DNA of 64,000 nt from Leptospira broomii serovar Hurstbridge str. 5399 (GCF_000243715.2 NZ_AHMO02000008.1:1041001-1105000), one strand, 5' to 3'. Numbered from the stretch's first letter, positions 28,396 to 38,412 are shown. Made by a program: numbers and translations. The notes: generated by a model from the sequence alone, not told the origin.

Positions 28396-28602
28396 CGTTC
28401 CTTGTGGGAGTTCCAACATGCTAAATTTAAAAAACGTATTGCAAGAAAGAGATATATATGATATCTCGCAAAGCTTGATTCGCCTCGGTACTTCCACCGC
28501 ACCGGCCCCCGCCCAGAAGGGTGGGGACCACTCTAAAAAATTACCGCACAGCGAATATCTGACCCACCGTACTATCCAAACGAATCGCAGAACAAACTTT
28601 CG
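28396..28602. repeat. 205-bp tandem repeat, copy B (overlaps a gene end)
   Basis: Second copy with a 205-bp period, directly adjoining copy A; the boundary shares two bases. Its last 62 bp contain the 3' end of the Cys-rich protein gene, so copy A carries an extra, unexpressed copy of that gene end. Confidence 0.95.
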
Positions 28603-28828
28603 AGTTAGAAGCGGTCGGACAGGAAGCGGTTCCGGTTACCTTACATCCTTTGTTTTCGCATTTCTTACGCGTGTCAAAGGATTCCGATCCGGAGAATCTA
28701 CAATAGTCCCTGCAAGAGTCGGAACTCCCGGCCGCACACAAGTAACAGCCATCCGCAGAAATCGGCAAAACAAAGAATATGTTTGAAAACAGAGAGAAGA
28801 ATAAAGGTATAAAAAACTTAACTTTCAA
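28541..28828 (-). CDS. Small Cys-rich secreted protein
   Basis: 95 residues. It has a clear signal peptide (MKVKFFIPLFFSLFSNIFFVL, cut near PISADG), then a cysteine-rich part with eight Cys in CYLCAAGSSDSCRDYC, KKCENKGC and TASC...KVC, a pattern suited to disulfide bonds in the periplasm or outside. Residues from about 76 on (SKVCSAIRLDSTVGQIFAVR) lie inside the 205-bp tandem repeat, so the tail may be a later addition or the repeat may have grown from this gene end. A Leptospira-type hypothetical; function unknown. Confidence 0.75.
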   Translation of the reverse strand: MKVKFFIPLFFSLFSNIFFVLPISADGCYLCAAGSSDSCRDYCRFSGSESFDTRKKCENKGCKVTGTASCPTASNSKVCSAIRLDSTVGQIFAVR

Positions 28829-28909
28829 ATCGGATTTCCTATTTGATTAATCGGATTAAGATATTGAATCGAAAAGATTTGTCAAGTTTTGGCCTTGTCC
28901 TTTTTCGAA

Positions 28910-29440
28910 TCACCTCTTCTTTTCCGCAATTTTATCCTCCAAAAACTCGGCAAAATCTATTTGCCCGCTGATAAATCGTAAGTTATACCGACTTTCATAT
29001 AAAAGGAGCGCACTCGCTATGAATAAAAATACTCCGCCTAAAAGTGCGACTACGGTTGCGATCCATACTAATTCGGAACGAATCGCCATAATGATTCCAA
29101 GGCTTAGACTTGAAGTGACGAAAAGCGAAGTAGCCATATACAACGAGGCCATCGAACGCTGAATTAATCCCGCTCTTTTTCTTTGGATTTTTAGTTGCGA
29201 TTTCAAATATTCCAATCGTTCCGTTGGGTACGATGATTTTCCTTCAACGAGCGATTCAATTTCTGATTTTAACAGATTGACTCGATCGAAAATTCTTCCT
29301 AGACGATTTGCCGTCGAAAAAATTAAACTAGCGCTTGCGGAAATTAAAACGGCCGGCGTAATCATTCCGGCGAGGATCTCCGAACCGGGTAAAGATGGAA
29401 ACATGCCTATGAATTCACGATAATGGATTGGTTTGTCCAC
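28910..29440 (-). CDS. DUF2721 membrane protein
   Basis: 176 residues from GTG at 29440 (AGGA 6 bp upstream). The DUF2721 pattern is present: PAVLISASASLIFSTANRLGRIFDRV, a coiled linker (LEYLKSQLKIQRKRAGLI) and two or three membrane helices (YMATSLFVTSSLSLGIIMAIR, LVWIATVVALLGGVFLFIASALLLYESRYNLRF). The family is bacterial, inner-membrane, of unknown function. It is read away from the GNAT gene at 29533. Confidence 0.88.
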   Translation of the reverse strand: MDKPIHYREFIGMFPSLPGSEILAGMITPAVLISASASLIFSTANRLGRIFDRVNLLKSEIESLVEGKSSYPTERLEYLKSQLKIQRKRAGLIQRSMASLYMATSLFVTSSLSLGIIMAIRSELVWIATVVALLGGVFLFIASALLLYESRYNLRFISGQIDFAEFLEDKIAEKKR

Positions 29441-29532
29441 CTTATTCCTGACCTTAAATTCCGCCTAAATATCCGAAAAGGACCCGACTCAAAATCGGAT
29501 AGCAAATTCATAAAAGAAAATAGAATTCGCTT

Positions 29533-29931
29533 ATGGGAACGATTCGATACTTGCAAGGGAAGGATTTTACCTTCGAACAATTTCGAGACTTATACGAATC
29601 CTGCTCTTTGGGAAAGCGCCGACCGATAGAAGACGAAGCAAGATTTCGCGGGATGTTGGAAAATGCCGATCTAATTTGGACTGCCTGGGATGAAAATCTG
29701 CTCGTCGGAATCTCGCGCAGTCTAACCGATTTTACTTACGTCTTATATTTGGCGGATCTAGCCGTTCGGGAAACGCATCAGAGAAAAGGGATAGGCAAGG
29801 AGCTTATTAGGAAAACGAAATCTTCAATTCACGAAAAGGCCAAAATAGTCCTAATGGCCGCTCCCTCCGCAATCGGTTATTATCCGCATCTCGGATTCAA
29901 ACGGCATCCGGAGGGGTGGATTTTAGTTTAG
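29533..29931 (+). CDS. GNAT-family N-acetyltransferase
   Basis: 132 residues. The acetyl-CoA loop is visible as VRETHQRKGIGKELIRKTKSS, preceded by the beta strands FTYVLYLADLAV and followed by VLMAAPSAIGYYPHLGFKRHPEGWIL, where the final beta-bulge and Y-x-x-x-GF pattern fit the GNAT fold. It resembles the small ElaA/YkkB-like group. The substrate is unknown. Its 3' end overlaps the convergent yqgE by 9 bp. Confidence 0.88.
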   Translation: MGTIRYLQGKDFTFEQFRDLYESCSLGKRRPIEDEARFRGMLENADLIWTAWDENLLVGISRSLTDFTYVLYLADLAVRETHQRKGIGKELIRKTKSSIHEKAKIVLMAAPSAIGYYPHLGFKRHPEGWILV

Positions 29932-30477
29932 CAAAGGATCCTTAGTGTGTTCCACGAAATATTTATACAAACCGCCTTTGCTTCGTAAAGCTTCCTGCCA
30001 GGTAGTCTCCGGATCGGCAGTGAAAATCCATTCTGGCTTAGGTTCATGAACCACCCAGGATTTTCGCTCCATTTCCCCTTCTAACTGGCCGGCACCCCAA
30101 CCTGAATAACCTTGGTAAACGTTAAAGCGAGTCTTCGTGGGAGATTCAAGGAGTTCGACCAAAGCTTCAAAACTTCTAGCTAAATAAACTCCGGGAATGA
30201 CTTCCACCCCAGGTTGCTTCAATTTCGGATTGTCGTGCAAAATGGAAACGAAAGTCGGATCTACCGGACCGCCTGAATAGAGCGGAAGCGTTCCGTCGAC
30301 GCTTTCCGGTATCCCCTGAATTACATCGTTTAGTGATACTTCCATCTTTTTATTCAGAACCAAACCGAACGCACCGGCTTGATCCTGTTCCACCATCAAA
30401 ATAACGGTACGGTTAAAATAATCCGTTACGATGGATGAATTCGAGATAAGGACTTTGCCGCCTAAATTATTTTCCAT
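29923..30477 (-). CDS. YqgE/AlgH family protein (DUF179)
   Basis: 184 residues with the family blocks GKVLISNSSI, FNRTVILMVEQDQAGAFGLVLNK, LYSGGPVDPTFVSILHD and the C-terminal FNVYQGYSGWGAGQLEGEM and SWVV. The family is common in bacteria, soluble, with a proposed but not firm regulatory function. Its start is 10 bp after the Gfo/Idh/MocA gene, so it probably belongs to the end of the heat-shock transcript. Confidence 0.93.
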   Translation of the reverse strand: MENNLGGKVLISNSSIVTDYFNRTVILMVEQDQAGAFGLVLNKKMEVSLNDVIQGIPESVDGTLPLYSGGPVDPTFVSILHDNPKLKQPGVEVIPGVYLARSFEALVELLESPTKTRFNVYQGYSGWGAGQLEGEMERKSWVVHEPKPEWIFTADPETTWQEALRSKGGLYKYFVEHTKDPLLN

Positions 30478-30486
30478 AATCTATTT

Positions 30487-31446
30487 TTAATTATTATGAA
30501 TTTCTTTCAAGATTCGGTAGGCGATTTCTAAAGTTTGTATGTCGGATTGACCATATACGATAGGCTCGGTTTCTTTTCGGATACATTTCACAAAATGTTC
30601 CTGCTCTTGTTTGAGCGGATTGTCTTTGTGAACGAATATCTTTTCGACGATGGATTCCTGACGATATTTTATCTCGCCGGTTCTTAATAGAATATCCGAC
30701 GTAGCTTGGCGATGAAGCTCTATTTCCTGGTCGGAGAAATCCAGAGTAATATATACATCCTGCTGAGTAACGTTTAGCGTCCGAATCTTGGATTGCGTGC
30801 AACGACTTGCGGAAATATTCGCGATCGTTCCGTTTTCAAAATGTAGGATCACGGCAGCAATGTCTTCGTGCTCGGAAACCACCTTCGATCCGACGGCGCT
30901 GAGATGTTTTACGGGCGATTTGACTAGATTCAAAACGATGTCGATATCGTGTATCATCATATCTAATACTACCCCCACATCCTTAATACGAGGATTAAAA
31001 GGCGCTAACCTTCTCGACTCGATCAAAAGAGGATTCGTCGCGATTTTGCCGAGTTCCAATACCGCCCCGTTAAATCGTTCGACGTGACCTACTAAAAGCA
31101 CGAGTTCGTTCTTTGTGGATAATTCGACGAGTTCTTTGGCTTGTTCCAACGTTTCGGCGATCGGCTTTTCGACAAGAACATGCTTTCCCGCTAGTAAAGC
31201 TTTCTTTGCAATCTCGTGATGAAGGAAGGTTGGAACCGCCACAATGACGGATTCCACATTCTTAATTAGATCATCTAACGACGAAAAGGCCGAGGTTTTA
31301 TGTTTTTCGGCCATTTGCTTAGCTCGTTCGGTATCTGCATCGTAGATTCCTACTAGTGCGGCGTCGTTCAAGGTCTTAGCCACATTAACATGGTACTGGC
31401 CCATATGACCGGTGCCGATGACACCGATTTTGACTCTATCAGTCAT
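30487..31446 (-). CDS. Gfo/Idh/MocA family oxidoreductase
   Basis: 319 residues with an N-terminal Rossmann fold (KIGVIGTGHMGQYH, residues 5-18), the hinge HVLVEKPIAET containing the conserved E-K-P, and a C-terminal beta-sheet domain (PRIKDVGVVLDMMIHDIDIVLNL with catalytic-type Asp and His). It likely reduces or oxidises a sugar or related substrate using NAD(P). The substrate is not known; UDP-sugar or inositol type is possible. It follows dnaJ by 27 bp on the same strand. Confidence 0.9.
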   Translation of the reverse strand: MTDRVKIGVIGTGHMGQYHVNVAKTLNDAALVGIYDADTERAKQMAEKHKTSAFSSLDDLIKNVESVIVAVPTFLHHEIAKKALLAGKHVLVEKPIAETLEQAKELVELSTKNELVLLVGHVERFNGAVLELGKIATNPLLIESRRLAPFNPRIKDVGVVLDMMIHDIDIVLNLVKSPVKHLSAVGSKVVSEHEDIAAVILHFENGTIANISASRCTQSKIRTLNVTQQDVYITLDFSDQEIELHRQATSDILLRTGEIKYRQESIVEKIFVHKDNPLKQEQEHFVKCIRKETEPIVYGQSDIQTLEIAYRILKEIHNN

Positions 31447-31473
31447 GAATTTTCCTTTTCCTAGGTGTTCTAT

Positions 31474-32592
31474 TTATTTATTGGAGAAGATCTTGCCTTT
31501 CGATCCCGGAAGTCCTTCACCTGATTCTCGCGCAAATTCTTCGATGAGTTCCCGTTGACGTCTTGTTAGCTTTTTGGGGATTTCAATTCTAACGATGACA
31601 TGCTGATCGCCTTTACCATAGCCGCCTAAATAAGGAATTCCATGCCCCTTCAATCTAAATACTTGGCCGGATTCGGTTCCTTCGGGAATCTTCATTTTAA
31701 CTTTCTTTCCGTCAATGGTAGGAACTTCGATATCTCCGCCTAAAATAGCCTGAGTAAGACTGATTTTTTTATTTAAGATTAAATCGTTGGCTTGGCGTTC
31801 GAACAATTCGTGTTTCTTAATATGCGTAACTACATACAAATCGCCGTGCGGTCCTCCACCAGGACCAGCCTCGCCTTCTCCCGATACCTTCAAGCGGCTT
31901 CCCGATTCGATACCGGGTGGAATTTTGATATTGATTGTGCGTCGCTTTTCCACCAGACCTTGTCCGTGACAGGTCTTACATGGATTGGAAATGATCGTGC
32001 CTTTACCGCGACAAGTACCGCAGGTAGTTGCAACGGAAAAGAAACCCTGGGATCTTCGAATCTGTCCCGATCCGCCGCAGTCCGGACAAGTGGAAGGGGT
32101 GCTTCCTTTATTTGCGCCGGAACCGCCGCAATCGGTGCATGTTTCCAAACGAGGAATTTCGATCTTGTATTCGCGACCCAATGCAGCGTCTTCTAGAGAA
32201 ACCTCTAGATTATATCGAAGGTCGGACCCTCGTTGAGGGCCCCCTCGTCTAGAACCGCCGCCGCCCGGTCGACCACCGCCAAAGAAGTCGCCAAAGATAT
32301 CCCCAAAATCTCCGAAGATATCGGAAAAGTCCGTATAAGCCCCTGCCCCGAAACCCGGTCCTCCGGCACCCACACCCGCCTTGCCATACTGATCGTAGGC
32401 CTGGCGTTTTTTCGGGTCCCGAAGAACTTCGTATGCTTCAGTGGCTTCCTTGAACTTTTCCTCGGAGGCCTTATCACCCTTGTTTTTATCAGGGTGATAT
32501 TTAATGGCTAACTTCCGATAGGCAGCTTTAATCTCGTCATCGGTCGCGCCCTGGGATACGCCTAGTATCTCATAGTAACTTCTTTCACTCAT
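31474..32592 (-). CDS. dnaJ: Chaperone DnaJ
   Basis: Co-chaperone of DnaK. 372 residues: J domain with YHPDK near 32-36, a Gly/Phe-rich linker ([15 protein letters not shown]...[12 protein letters not shown]), four zinc-finger repeats [24 protein letters not shown] and CKTCHGQG, and a C-terminal substrate domain. Type I DnaJ. It follows dnaK by 7 bp in the operon. Confidence 0.98.
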   Translation of the reverse strand: MSERSYYEILGVSQGATDDEIKAAYRKLAIKYHPDKNKGDKASEEKFKEATEAYEVLRDPKKRQAYDQYGKAGVGAGGPGFGAGAYTDFSDIFGDFGDIFGDFFGGGRPGGGGSRRGGPQRGSDLRYNLEVSLEDAALGREYKIEIPRLETCTDCGGSGANKGSTPSTCPDCGGSGQIRRSQGFFSVATTCGTCRGKGTIISNPCKTCHGQGLVEKRRTINIKIPPGIESGSRLKVSGEGEAGPGGGPHGDLYVVTHIKKHELFERQANDLILNKKISLTQAILGGDIEVPTIDGKKVKMKIPEGTESGQVFRLKGHGIPYLGGYGKGDQHVIVRIEIPKKLTRRQRELIEEFARESGEGLPGSKGKIFSNK

Positions 32593-32599
32593 CGGCTAT

Positions 32600-34528
32600 T
32601 TACTTTTTCTCATCGTCTACCACGGTATAGTCCGCGTCCACGACCTTTTCCCCGTTCTCTTGAGTTTTCTCGCCAGCTTGCGAACCGTTTTGTGCGTTCG
32701 GTTCGGCACCTTCTGCAGGTCCACCTTGAGCATAAATTTTGGAACCGACTTCCGAAGCAATTTTGGATACGGAATCCTTGGCAGCATTGATTCTAGCTAT
32801 GTCGCCGGATTCAATTGCTTCTCTTGCTCGTTTTACTTCGTCGGTAGCCAATTGCTTTTCGCTAGCTCCTAATTTATCGCCGGCATCTGCGACCGCTTTT
32901 TCGAGCGAGTATGCAAGCGTATCAAGCTCGTTCTTAGCTTCGACCAATTCGCGAGCGGCCTTATCCGCAGCAGCATGTGCTTCGGCATCTTTCACCATTT
33001 TAGAAATCTCATCTTCGGATAAGCCCGTAGAAGATTCGATGCGAATCTTCTGTTCTTTTCCGGTTCCAAGATCTTTGGCCGATACGTGCACGATACCGTT
33101 CGCGTCGATATCGAACGTGACTTCGATTTGAGGAACTCCGCGCGGCGCCGGTGCGATCCCGATTAGATCGAATCTTCCCAATGTACGATTATCTTTTGCC
33201 ATCTCTCTTTCGCCTTGTAAGACGTGAATCGAGACCGCATTTTGGTTATCCGCAGCCGTCGAGAATACTTGCGATTTCTTAGTAGGAATCGTCGTATTCC
33301 GCTCAATAAGCTTGGTCATAACTCCGCCTAAGGTTTCAATTCCAAGAGAAAGAGGAGTAACATCCAACAGAAGAACGTCGGAGACTTCTCCAGCTAAAAC
33401 ACCGCCTTGGATAGCGGCACCGATCGCTACGACTTCGTCCGGGTTAACGGAACGATTCGGTTCTTTTCCGAAGATCGTCTTCACCAGTTCTTGAACTGCG
33501 GGAATCCGAGTAGATCCTCCGACCAAAATCACTTCGTCGACTTCGCTCGCCTTTAAACCGGCGTCACGAAGAGCATTCTCGCAAGGAATCTTGGTCCTAT
33601 CCACTAGCGATCGAGTCAACTGATCGAATTTAGCGCGAGTCAAATTCATGTCCAAGTGCTTAGGACCGGTCGCATCGGCAGTAATGAACGGCAAATTGAT
33701 CTGAGTCGACATCGTTCCCGATAATTCGATCTTAGCCTTCTCTGCGGCTTCTTTTAGACGTTGAACTGTATTCTTGTCTTGAGAGATATCGATTCCATAT
33801 TGTTTCTTAAACTCATCGATCATCCATTCCATGATAATCATGTCGAAATCGTCTCCGCCTAAGTGAGTGTCCCCGTTGGTGGATTTAACTTCGAATACGC
33901 CGTCGCCCAATTCCAGAATGGAAACGTCAAACGTTCCTCCTCCGAGATCGTAGACTGCGATCTTAGCGTTACTTTTCTTCTTATCAAATCCGTAAGCTAA
34001 TGCCGCGGCAGTAGGCTCGTTAATGATACGTTCCACTTCCAACCCGGCGATTCTTCCTGCGTCTTTAGTTGCCTGACGTTGCTCGTCGTTAAAATAAGCG
34101 GGTACGGTGATAACGGCTTTCGTTACTTTATGCCCAAGATAGTCCTCTGCAGTTTGCTTCATTTTTTGCAAAACGCGAGCGGAGATTTCCTGAGGAGTAA
34201 ATTCGCCCGTCGCGGTTTCGAATTTGACACCGTCGTTTCCGCTGCGAATGACTTTGTAGGAAACGTGCTTCATTTCCTGCTCCGCTTCGTTAAATCTGCG
34301 TCCTATGAAGCGCTTTGCCGAGCGAACCGTGTTTACCGCGTTCGTGATAGCTTGGTTCTTCGCAAACTGGCCGACAAGAGTTTCCCCCTTGGCAGTAAAA
34401 GCAACGATGGACGGAGTAGTTCTCGCTCCTTCCGAATTTTGTATAACTACCGGATCTCCACCTTCCATGACGGCTACGCATGAGTTTGTGGTCCCTAAAT
34501 CGATTCCGATTATCTTTTCCTTTGACAT
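32600..34528 (-). CDS. dnaK: Chaperone DnaK (Hsp70)
   Basis: ATP-dependent chaperone. 642 residues with [19 protein letters not shown] at the start, [40 protein letters not shown] and [15 protein letters not shown], followed by the substrate domain and a Glu/Gly/Asn-rich tail ([18 protein letters not shown]). Regular length and motifs, fully typical. Third gene of the hrcA-grpE-dnaK-dnaJ operon. Confidence 0.99.
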   Translation of the reverse strand: MSKEKIIGIDLGTTNSCVAVMEGGDPVVIQNSEGARTTPSIVAFTAKGETLVGQFAKNQAITNAVNTVRSAKRFIGRRFNEAEQEMKHVSYKVIRSGNDGVKFETATGEFTPQEISARVLQKMKQTAEDYLGHKVTKAVITVPAYFNDEQRQATKDAGRIAGLEVERIINEPTAAALAYGFDKKKSNAKIAVYDLGGGTFDVSILELGDGVFEVKSTNGDTHLGGDDFDMIIMEWMIDEFKKQYGIDISQDKNTVQRLKEAAEKAKIELSGTMSTQINLPFITADATGPKHLDMNLTRAKFDQLTRSLVDRTKIPCENALRDAGLKASEVDEVILVGGSTRIPAVQELVKTIFGKEPNRSVNPDEVVAIGAAIQGGVLAGEVSDVLLLDVTPLSLGIETLGGVMTKLIERNTTIPTKKSQVFSTAADNQNAVSIHVLQGEREMAKDNRTLGRFDLIGIAPAPRGVPQIEVTFDIDANGIVHVSAKDLGTGKEQKIRIESSTGLSEDEISKMVKDAEAHAAADKAARELVEAKNELDTLAYSLEKAVADAGDKLGASEKQLATDEVKRAREAIESGDIARINAAKDSVSKIASEVGSKIYAQGGPAEGAEPNAQNGSQAGEKTQENGEKVVDADYTVVDDEKK

Positions 34529-34563
34529 GATGGTATCTCCTTACTTGTCCCTATAAATTTCGT

Positions 34564-35130
34564 TTAAGCTCTCGGTTTTCCGATCCGGACCCTTGCAGGC
34601 CTGAGTGAAAACTTTTCCTCATTTTCTTTCAGAAAGAAGCCGGCTTGGTAAACTTCGATCACCGTTTCTTCCTTATACTGATCCCCTTCTTCGGAAGACA
34701 ATGCTTCCATCATTGTGGGATCGAAGGCTTCGCCTTGAGGAAAAAAGCGATACACATTTGATTTTTCTAATACTGAATAAAATTCCTTCAATATCATTCC
34801 GACCCCGTCCACGAACGGTTTTAACTCGTCGGTAACGGTGGTCGTTGAGCCTACTCGATCCAAATTGTCGATCGGATTCAAAAAACCCGCGACCATCGAT
34901 CGGACTGCTTCCCGTTTAATATTAGAAAATTCTTGCGCAGTCCTTCTCTTATAATTCTGAAATTCCGCTCTCTCTCGAGCCCAAGAATCTTTTAGAGATT
35001 CTATTTCTTTTTTGGCGGCTTCCAATTCTTTTTGAAAAGAATCTTGGGTAGTTTCAACCTCCGCTTTCACAGTTTCTTCCTGATTAGCGGAGTTTTCCAC
35101 CGAACCCGCCAGGGTTTCTTCCTGATTCAT
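34564..35130 (-). CDS. grpE: Nucleotide exchange factor GrpE
   Basis: 188 residues: an N-terminal coiled coil (FQKELEAAKKEIESLKDSWARERAEFQNYKRRTAQEF) and the C-terminal beta domain with EAFDPTMMEALSSEE and VIEVYQAGFFLKENEEKFSLRPARVRIGK. It releases ADP from DnaK. It lies between hrcA and dnaK in the standard order. Confidence 0.97.
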   Translation of the reverse strand: MNQEETLAGSVENSANQEETVKAEVETTQDSFQKELEAAKKEIESLKDSWARERAEFQNYKRRTAQEFSNIKREAVRSMVAGFLNPIDNLDRVGSTTTVTDELKPFVDGVGMILKEFYSVLEKSNVYRFFPQGEAFDPTMMEALSSEEGDQYKEETVIEVYQAGFFLKENEEKFSLRPARVRIGKPRA

Positions 35131-35257
35131 TTACTTCCCATATCCTTATACAGTTTCGTTTCGCGCTTTTTCGGACCCCGACTCAGCGCTCCCGGGGCGG
35201 CGTGGGATCCATCAGTTGGAATTTCTCGTTCTTTAGTTTCCACGTCGGCACTCCTAA

Positions 35258-36286
35258 TTATTTACTAATTCGCGTTACCATTTCAGAGACTAGTTTGGAC
35301 GTGAAGTCCACGAGCGGAAGAGCCCGATTATAATCCATTCTCTGCGGTCCTATAATTCCCATAGAACCGATCCTTTTTTCTCCCATCCGATAACTCGAAG
35401 TAATAATGCTTACTCCACCCATCAGACCGTCTCCATCCTTACCGATGACGGTGTAGACTCCGTCATGGTCGGCGTATTCACCGAACATTTCCCGTAAGAA
35501 TCGTTTATCATCCAAAAGAGAAAGAACTTGGTTGAGTTTCTCCTCTTCGTCCCTGAACCTTCCATAAAGATTTTTTAAACCGTCTATGTAAACGCTCACT
35601 TCCGAATTATCCGGGGTCATCGCAGCGGAAAGGACTCCTGAAACTCTTGAAAAATCCTCCGGCCCGTCTTTCCGTTTCAAAAGATTCGGTATAACCGATT
35701 CTTGAATCTCGAACATATCGTAGCCTTTCGCATTATCATTCAGATATTTCGAGATCTGATACAATTCTTCCTGACTATAATTCCTATCCAAGAAAACGTT
35801 CCGATTTACTACGGCCCCGGAACGCATAACCATGATCATTAATACTTCATCGCCATGAACATGGATTAATTCCACATGTTTAAGAGTATCCAAACTCTTA
35901 GCCGGCCCTAACACAATCCCCGCCGAATTGGATAGACTGGCCAAAACACTTGCAGTAGCCCTAAGTATTTGGTCCAGTTTGAACTGCATTTTCAGGTATT
36001 CCTCCTGAATTCGTTGCTTCTCTTTAATCGTTAGCTCGTACAAAACGACCAAAGAATCCACGTAAAACCGATATCCTCTTTCGGTTGGAATTCTTCCGCC
36101 GGAAGTATGTCTTGATGCTAAATAGCCCATATCTTCGAGTTCTTTCAAAACCGATCGGATTGAAGCCGGCGATAAGCCTATATCGTGCTTGTCGAACAAT
36201 GTTTTGGAACCGACCGGGCGGTTTTCCACGATAAACTCGTCCACAGTAGCTTTAAGAATCATCCTATGTCGCTGCGAGAGTTCCAT
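35258..36286 (-). CDS. hrcA: Heat-inducible transcription repressor HrcA
   Basis: Binds the CIRCE operator and represses the operon at normal temperature. 342 residues with a winged helix at the N-terminus (LSQRHRMILKATVDEFIVENRPVGSKTL...LSPASIRSVLKELEDMGYLASRHTSGGRIPTERGYRFYVD). The C-terminal part has the GAF-like HrcA domain. A perfect CIRCE lies 13 bp upstream, so it regulates its own operon. First gene of the unit. Confidence 0.97.
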   Translation of the reverse strand: MELSQRHRMILKATVDEFIVENRPVGSKTLFDKHDIGLSPASIRSVLKELEDMGYLASRHTSGGRIPTERGYRFYVDSLVVLYELTIKEKQRIQEEYLKMQFKLDQILRATASVLASLSNSAGIVLGPAKSLDTLKHVELIHVHGDEVLMIMVMRSGAVVNRNVFLDRNYSQEELYQISKYLNDNAKGYDMFEIQESVIPNLLKRKDGPEDFSRVSGVLSAAMTPDNSEVSVYIDGLKNLYGRFRDEEEKLNQVLSLLDDKRFLREMFGEYADHDGVYTVIGKDGDGLMGGVSIITSSYRMGEKRIGSMGIIGPQRMDYNRALPLVDFTSKLVSEMVTRISK

Positions 36287-36298
36287 GTCTTGTTCTCT

Positions 36299-36325
36299 TT
36301 AGCACTCTGTTCATTAGAGTGCTAA
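36299..36325 (-). promoter_or_regulatory. CIRCE operator
   Basis: TTAGCACTC (36299-36307), 9 bp, GAGTGCTAA (36317-36325): an exact match to the CIRCE consensus bound by HrcA, located just ahead of hrcA. It should place hrcA-grpE-dnaK-dnaJ and perhaps the following Gfo/Idh/MocA and yqgE genes under heat-shock control. Confidence 0.98.
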
Positions 36326-36708
36326 ACCTTGATTCAAGTTTCCAAGAAACGTCAAAAAAAGTCAAGATTTTTGGATTTAAGAGGCCCCCTAGATTGAATC
36401 AATGAGCAGGAGAACTTTTTACCTGAAAATAAACGGAAAAAGCTCCGATTCAAATTGAAAAAACGACATAATCTCCAAGAAACCGAACTTCGAGAGAATC
36501 TAGTAAGTCAAATGCCGATATTCTATTAAAGGTCGAAGTACATCAAGACCTACCGGTTAAAGTCGATTACTTCGATTCAAACTAACTTCGCAAAACCATG
36601 CATTAACCGTCGCTCGTCGACGTTTATATTTTATCTTCTCGTCAGAAACACTTGGGAAGAATGGAATATCATCTTAAATAAAAGAAAGACGGCAATAAGG
36701 GGAAGCAC
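36326..36708. other. Intergenic region between hrcA and chemotaxis receptor
   Basis: About 380 bp, no credible gene; only an 18-codon frame. It should contain the hrcA promoter on one side and the receptor promoter on the other. Confidence 0.35.
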
Positions 36709-38412
36709 ATGCTCTCGAAACTCAGATTCTACTATTTCATTTCATATTCTATTTTCAGTTCGATTCTGCTCGCGATTGTTCTTTCCGGCTTATACGCGTT
36801 AGGGGCTTTGGCAAAAGAAAATGTTATGACTTCGATCATACTTTCTGGCGTATCGCTACTAGCCCTCTCGGTCGCAATGGGAATCTTCTCCGGCACTTGG
36901 TTGGCCGGCACTTTCTTCGAACTCCAAAACGCGTTCAAGGAGGTGAGCAAAGGCAACTTAAGCGTAAGAATCTCCACGAATTCTAAAGACCTACTTTTTG
37001 AACTTTTTGAAAGCTTCCACAAAATGCTGAACGGACAAGCGGAACTCATACATCGGATTCGGACCGCGGCTTTAGAATTAGCTTCCGGTTCTAAGGAAAT
37101 GAAAACGGTAATAATTAATTTCGGATCGAATATTCAATCTCAATCGGCGGCGACGGAGCAAGTTTCCGCTTCCATTGAGGAAATTTCCGGCGTTGCATCG
37201 TCGATATCCGGTATCACGGGTGAAAATTCCAAAAGTATGGGAAGTTTAGTTGCCGAAGTCGAAAAGCTTTCGAGAGCGATAGAGAAAACGAGAGGGGATG
37301 TGGAAGGTATCCTAACTTCGTTTAAAGAAATTTCCCGTCGAGCCGAGTCGGGAAGGAATTCCCTTCAATATATGAACGGGGCAATGGATAATTTAGCGAC
37401 TAGTTCGAAGGAAATTTCTAAAACTGTCAGTACCATCGCCGATATAAGCGAGCAAATTAATATGCTCTCGCTAAACGCAGCTATCGAAGCGGCAAGAGCC
37501 GGGGATGCGGGAAGAGGGTTTGCCGTAGTCGCTGAAGAAGTTTCCAAGTTAGCCGATAGAACCGCCAGGAGTATTCGGGGAATCAGCGAGCTGGTTAAGA
37601 AAAATCGAAATGATATGCAGCAGGGAATGGAAAGAATCGGAGAGACGACTCGGGAAATTCAGGAGATCGTCGGAACGATCGATCGGATCTCGAAGCAAAT
37701 GGGGGAAATGTTCCACGCTGTGGCTGCGCAACAACAACTTAGGAACGCGGTTTTAAAGGAAGCCGATTTCGTCAGGGGTAGTTCGGAAGAAATTCGGAAC
37801 GCCGTTTTGGAGCATAATGAAGCCACGAGCGAGGTCGTAACTTCGATCTCTTCTATCGGAAATCTCGCAGCAAACAACTCGGAAAGCAGCGATGTACTTG
37901 CGCAGAGAATCACCGATATCGCGAATACTGCACATCGATTGAGCGCTATGGTAGAATTATTTAAAACCCCCGAATTTCAGGAGCTAGATCAGAATTCGGA
38001 TACTCGGATGGACGATCGCAAACATGAACTGCAATTCAAGTCCGAGATTGGAAGCGTCTATTACGCCAAGAAACTGGGATTATTGGATATTGTGTGGACT
38101 CCCCAATATAGCGACGAAAAGTATAAAGAGATATTGTCCGCCGCTTTAGATGTGGTCAGAAAGCATCGTATTTCCAGATGGATGGCGGATACGAGACGTA
38201 TTGGAATCGTATCTGCGGAAGGACAACAATGGGTAAACGAAATTTGGTTTCCTGAAGCGAACCAATCTACTTTACGTAAAATAGCGCTCGTTATTCCCGA
38301 ATCGGCCCTTGCAGCCATGTCCATAGATAATAAATCGATGAAATCCGGAAGCATCCAAATGTACAATGCCGGAAGCCGGGAAGAAGGGATCGAGTGGCTT
38401 CTAAAAAATTAG
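36709..38412 (+). CDS. Methyl-accepting chemotaxis protein with C-terminal STAS/SEC14-like domain
   Basis: 567 residues. Two membrane helices at about 9-33 and 41-67 have only a few residues between them, so there is no periplasmic sensor. A short HAMP-like region follows, then a signalling domain whose tip is [38 protein letters not shown] (about 248-285). Residues 447-567 form a separate domain with [40 protein letters not shown] and KIALVIPES, which resembles SpoIIAA/STAS-SEC14-like domains. It may sense a cytoplasmic or lipid signal and pass it to CheA/CheW. The start codon follows AAGGGGAAGC. Confidence 0.88.
   Translation: MLSKLRFYYFISYSIFSSILLAIVLSGLYALGALAKENVMTSIILSGVSLLALSVAMGIFSGTWLAGTFFELQNAFKEVSKGNLSVRISTNSKDLLFELFESFHKMLNGQAELIHRIRTAALELASGSKEMKTVIINFGSNIQSQSAATEQVSASIEEISGVASSISGITGENSKSMGSLVAEVEKLSRAIEKTRGDVEGILTSFKEISRRAESGRNSLQYMNGAMDNLATSSKEISKTVSTIADISEQINMLSLNAAIEAARAGDAGRGFAVVAEEVSKLADRTARSIRGISELVKKNRNDMQQGMERIGETTREIQEIVGTIDRISKQMGEMFHAVAAQQQLRNAVLKEADFVRGSSEEIRNAVLEHNEATSEVVTSISSIGNLAANNSESSDVLAQRITDIANTAHRLSAMVELFKTPEFQELDQNSDTRMDDRKHELQFKSEIGSVYYAKKLGLLDIVWTPQYSDEKYKEILSAALDVVRKHRISRWMADTRRIGIVSAEGQQWVNEIWFPEANQSTLRKIALVIPESALAAMSIDNKSMKSGSIQMYNAGSREEGIEWLLKN

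Noticed and set aside
28023..28786. Long ORFs on both strands across the 205-bp tandem repeat
   Set aside because: They repeat the same peptide twice, carry no domain, and overlap the permease or the Cys-rich gene in another frame. They arise because the 205-bp copies happen to lack stops.
31787..34556. Several ORFs of 60-134 codons opposite dnaJ and dnaK
   Set aside because: Antisense shadows of highly biased coding sequence; no ribosome sites or domains.
36420..36480. 18-codon ORF (MSRRTFYLKIN) upstream of the chemoreceptor
   Set aside because: Too short and without support from conservation or context.
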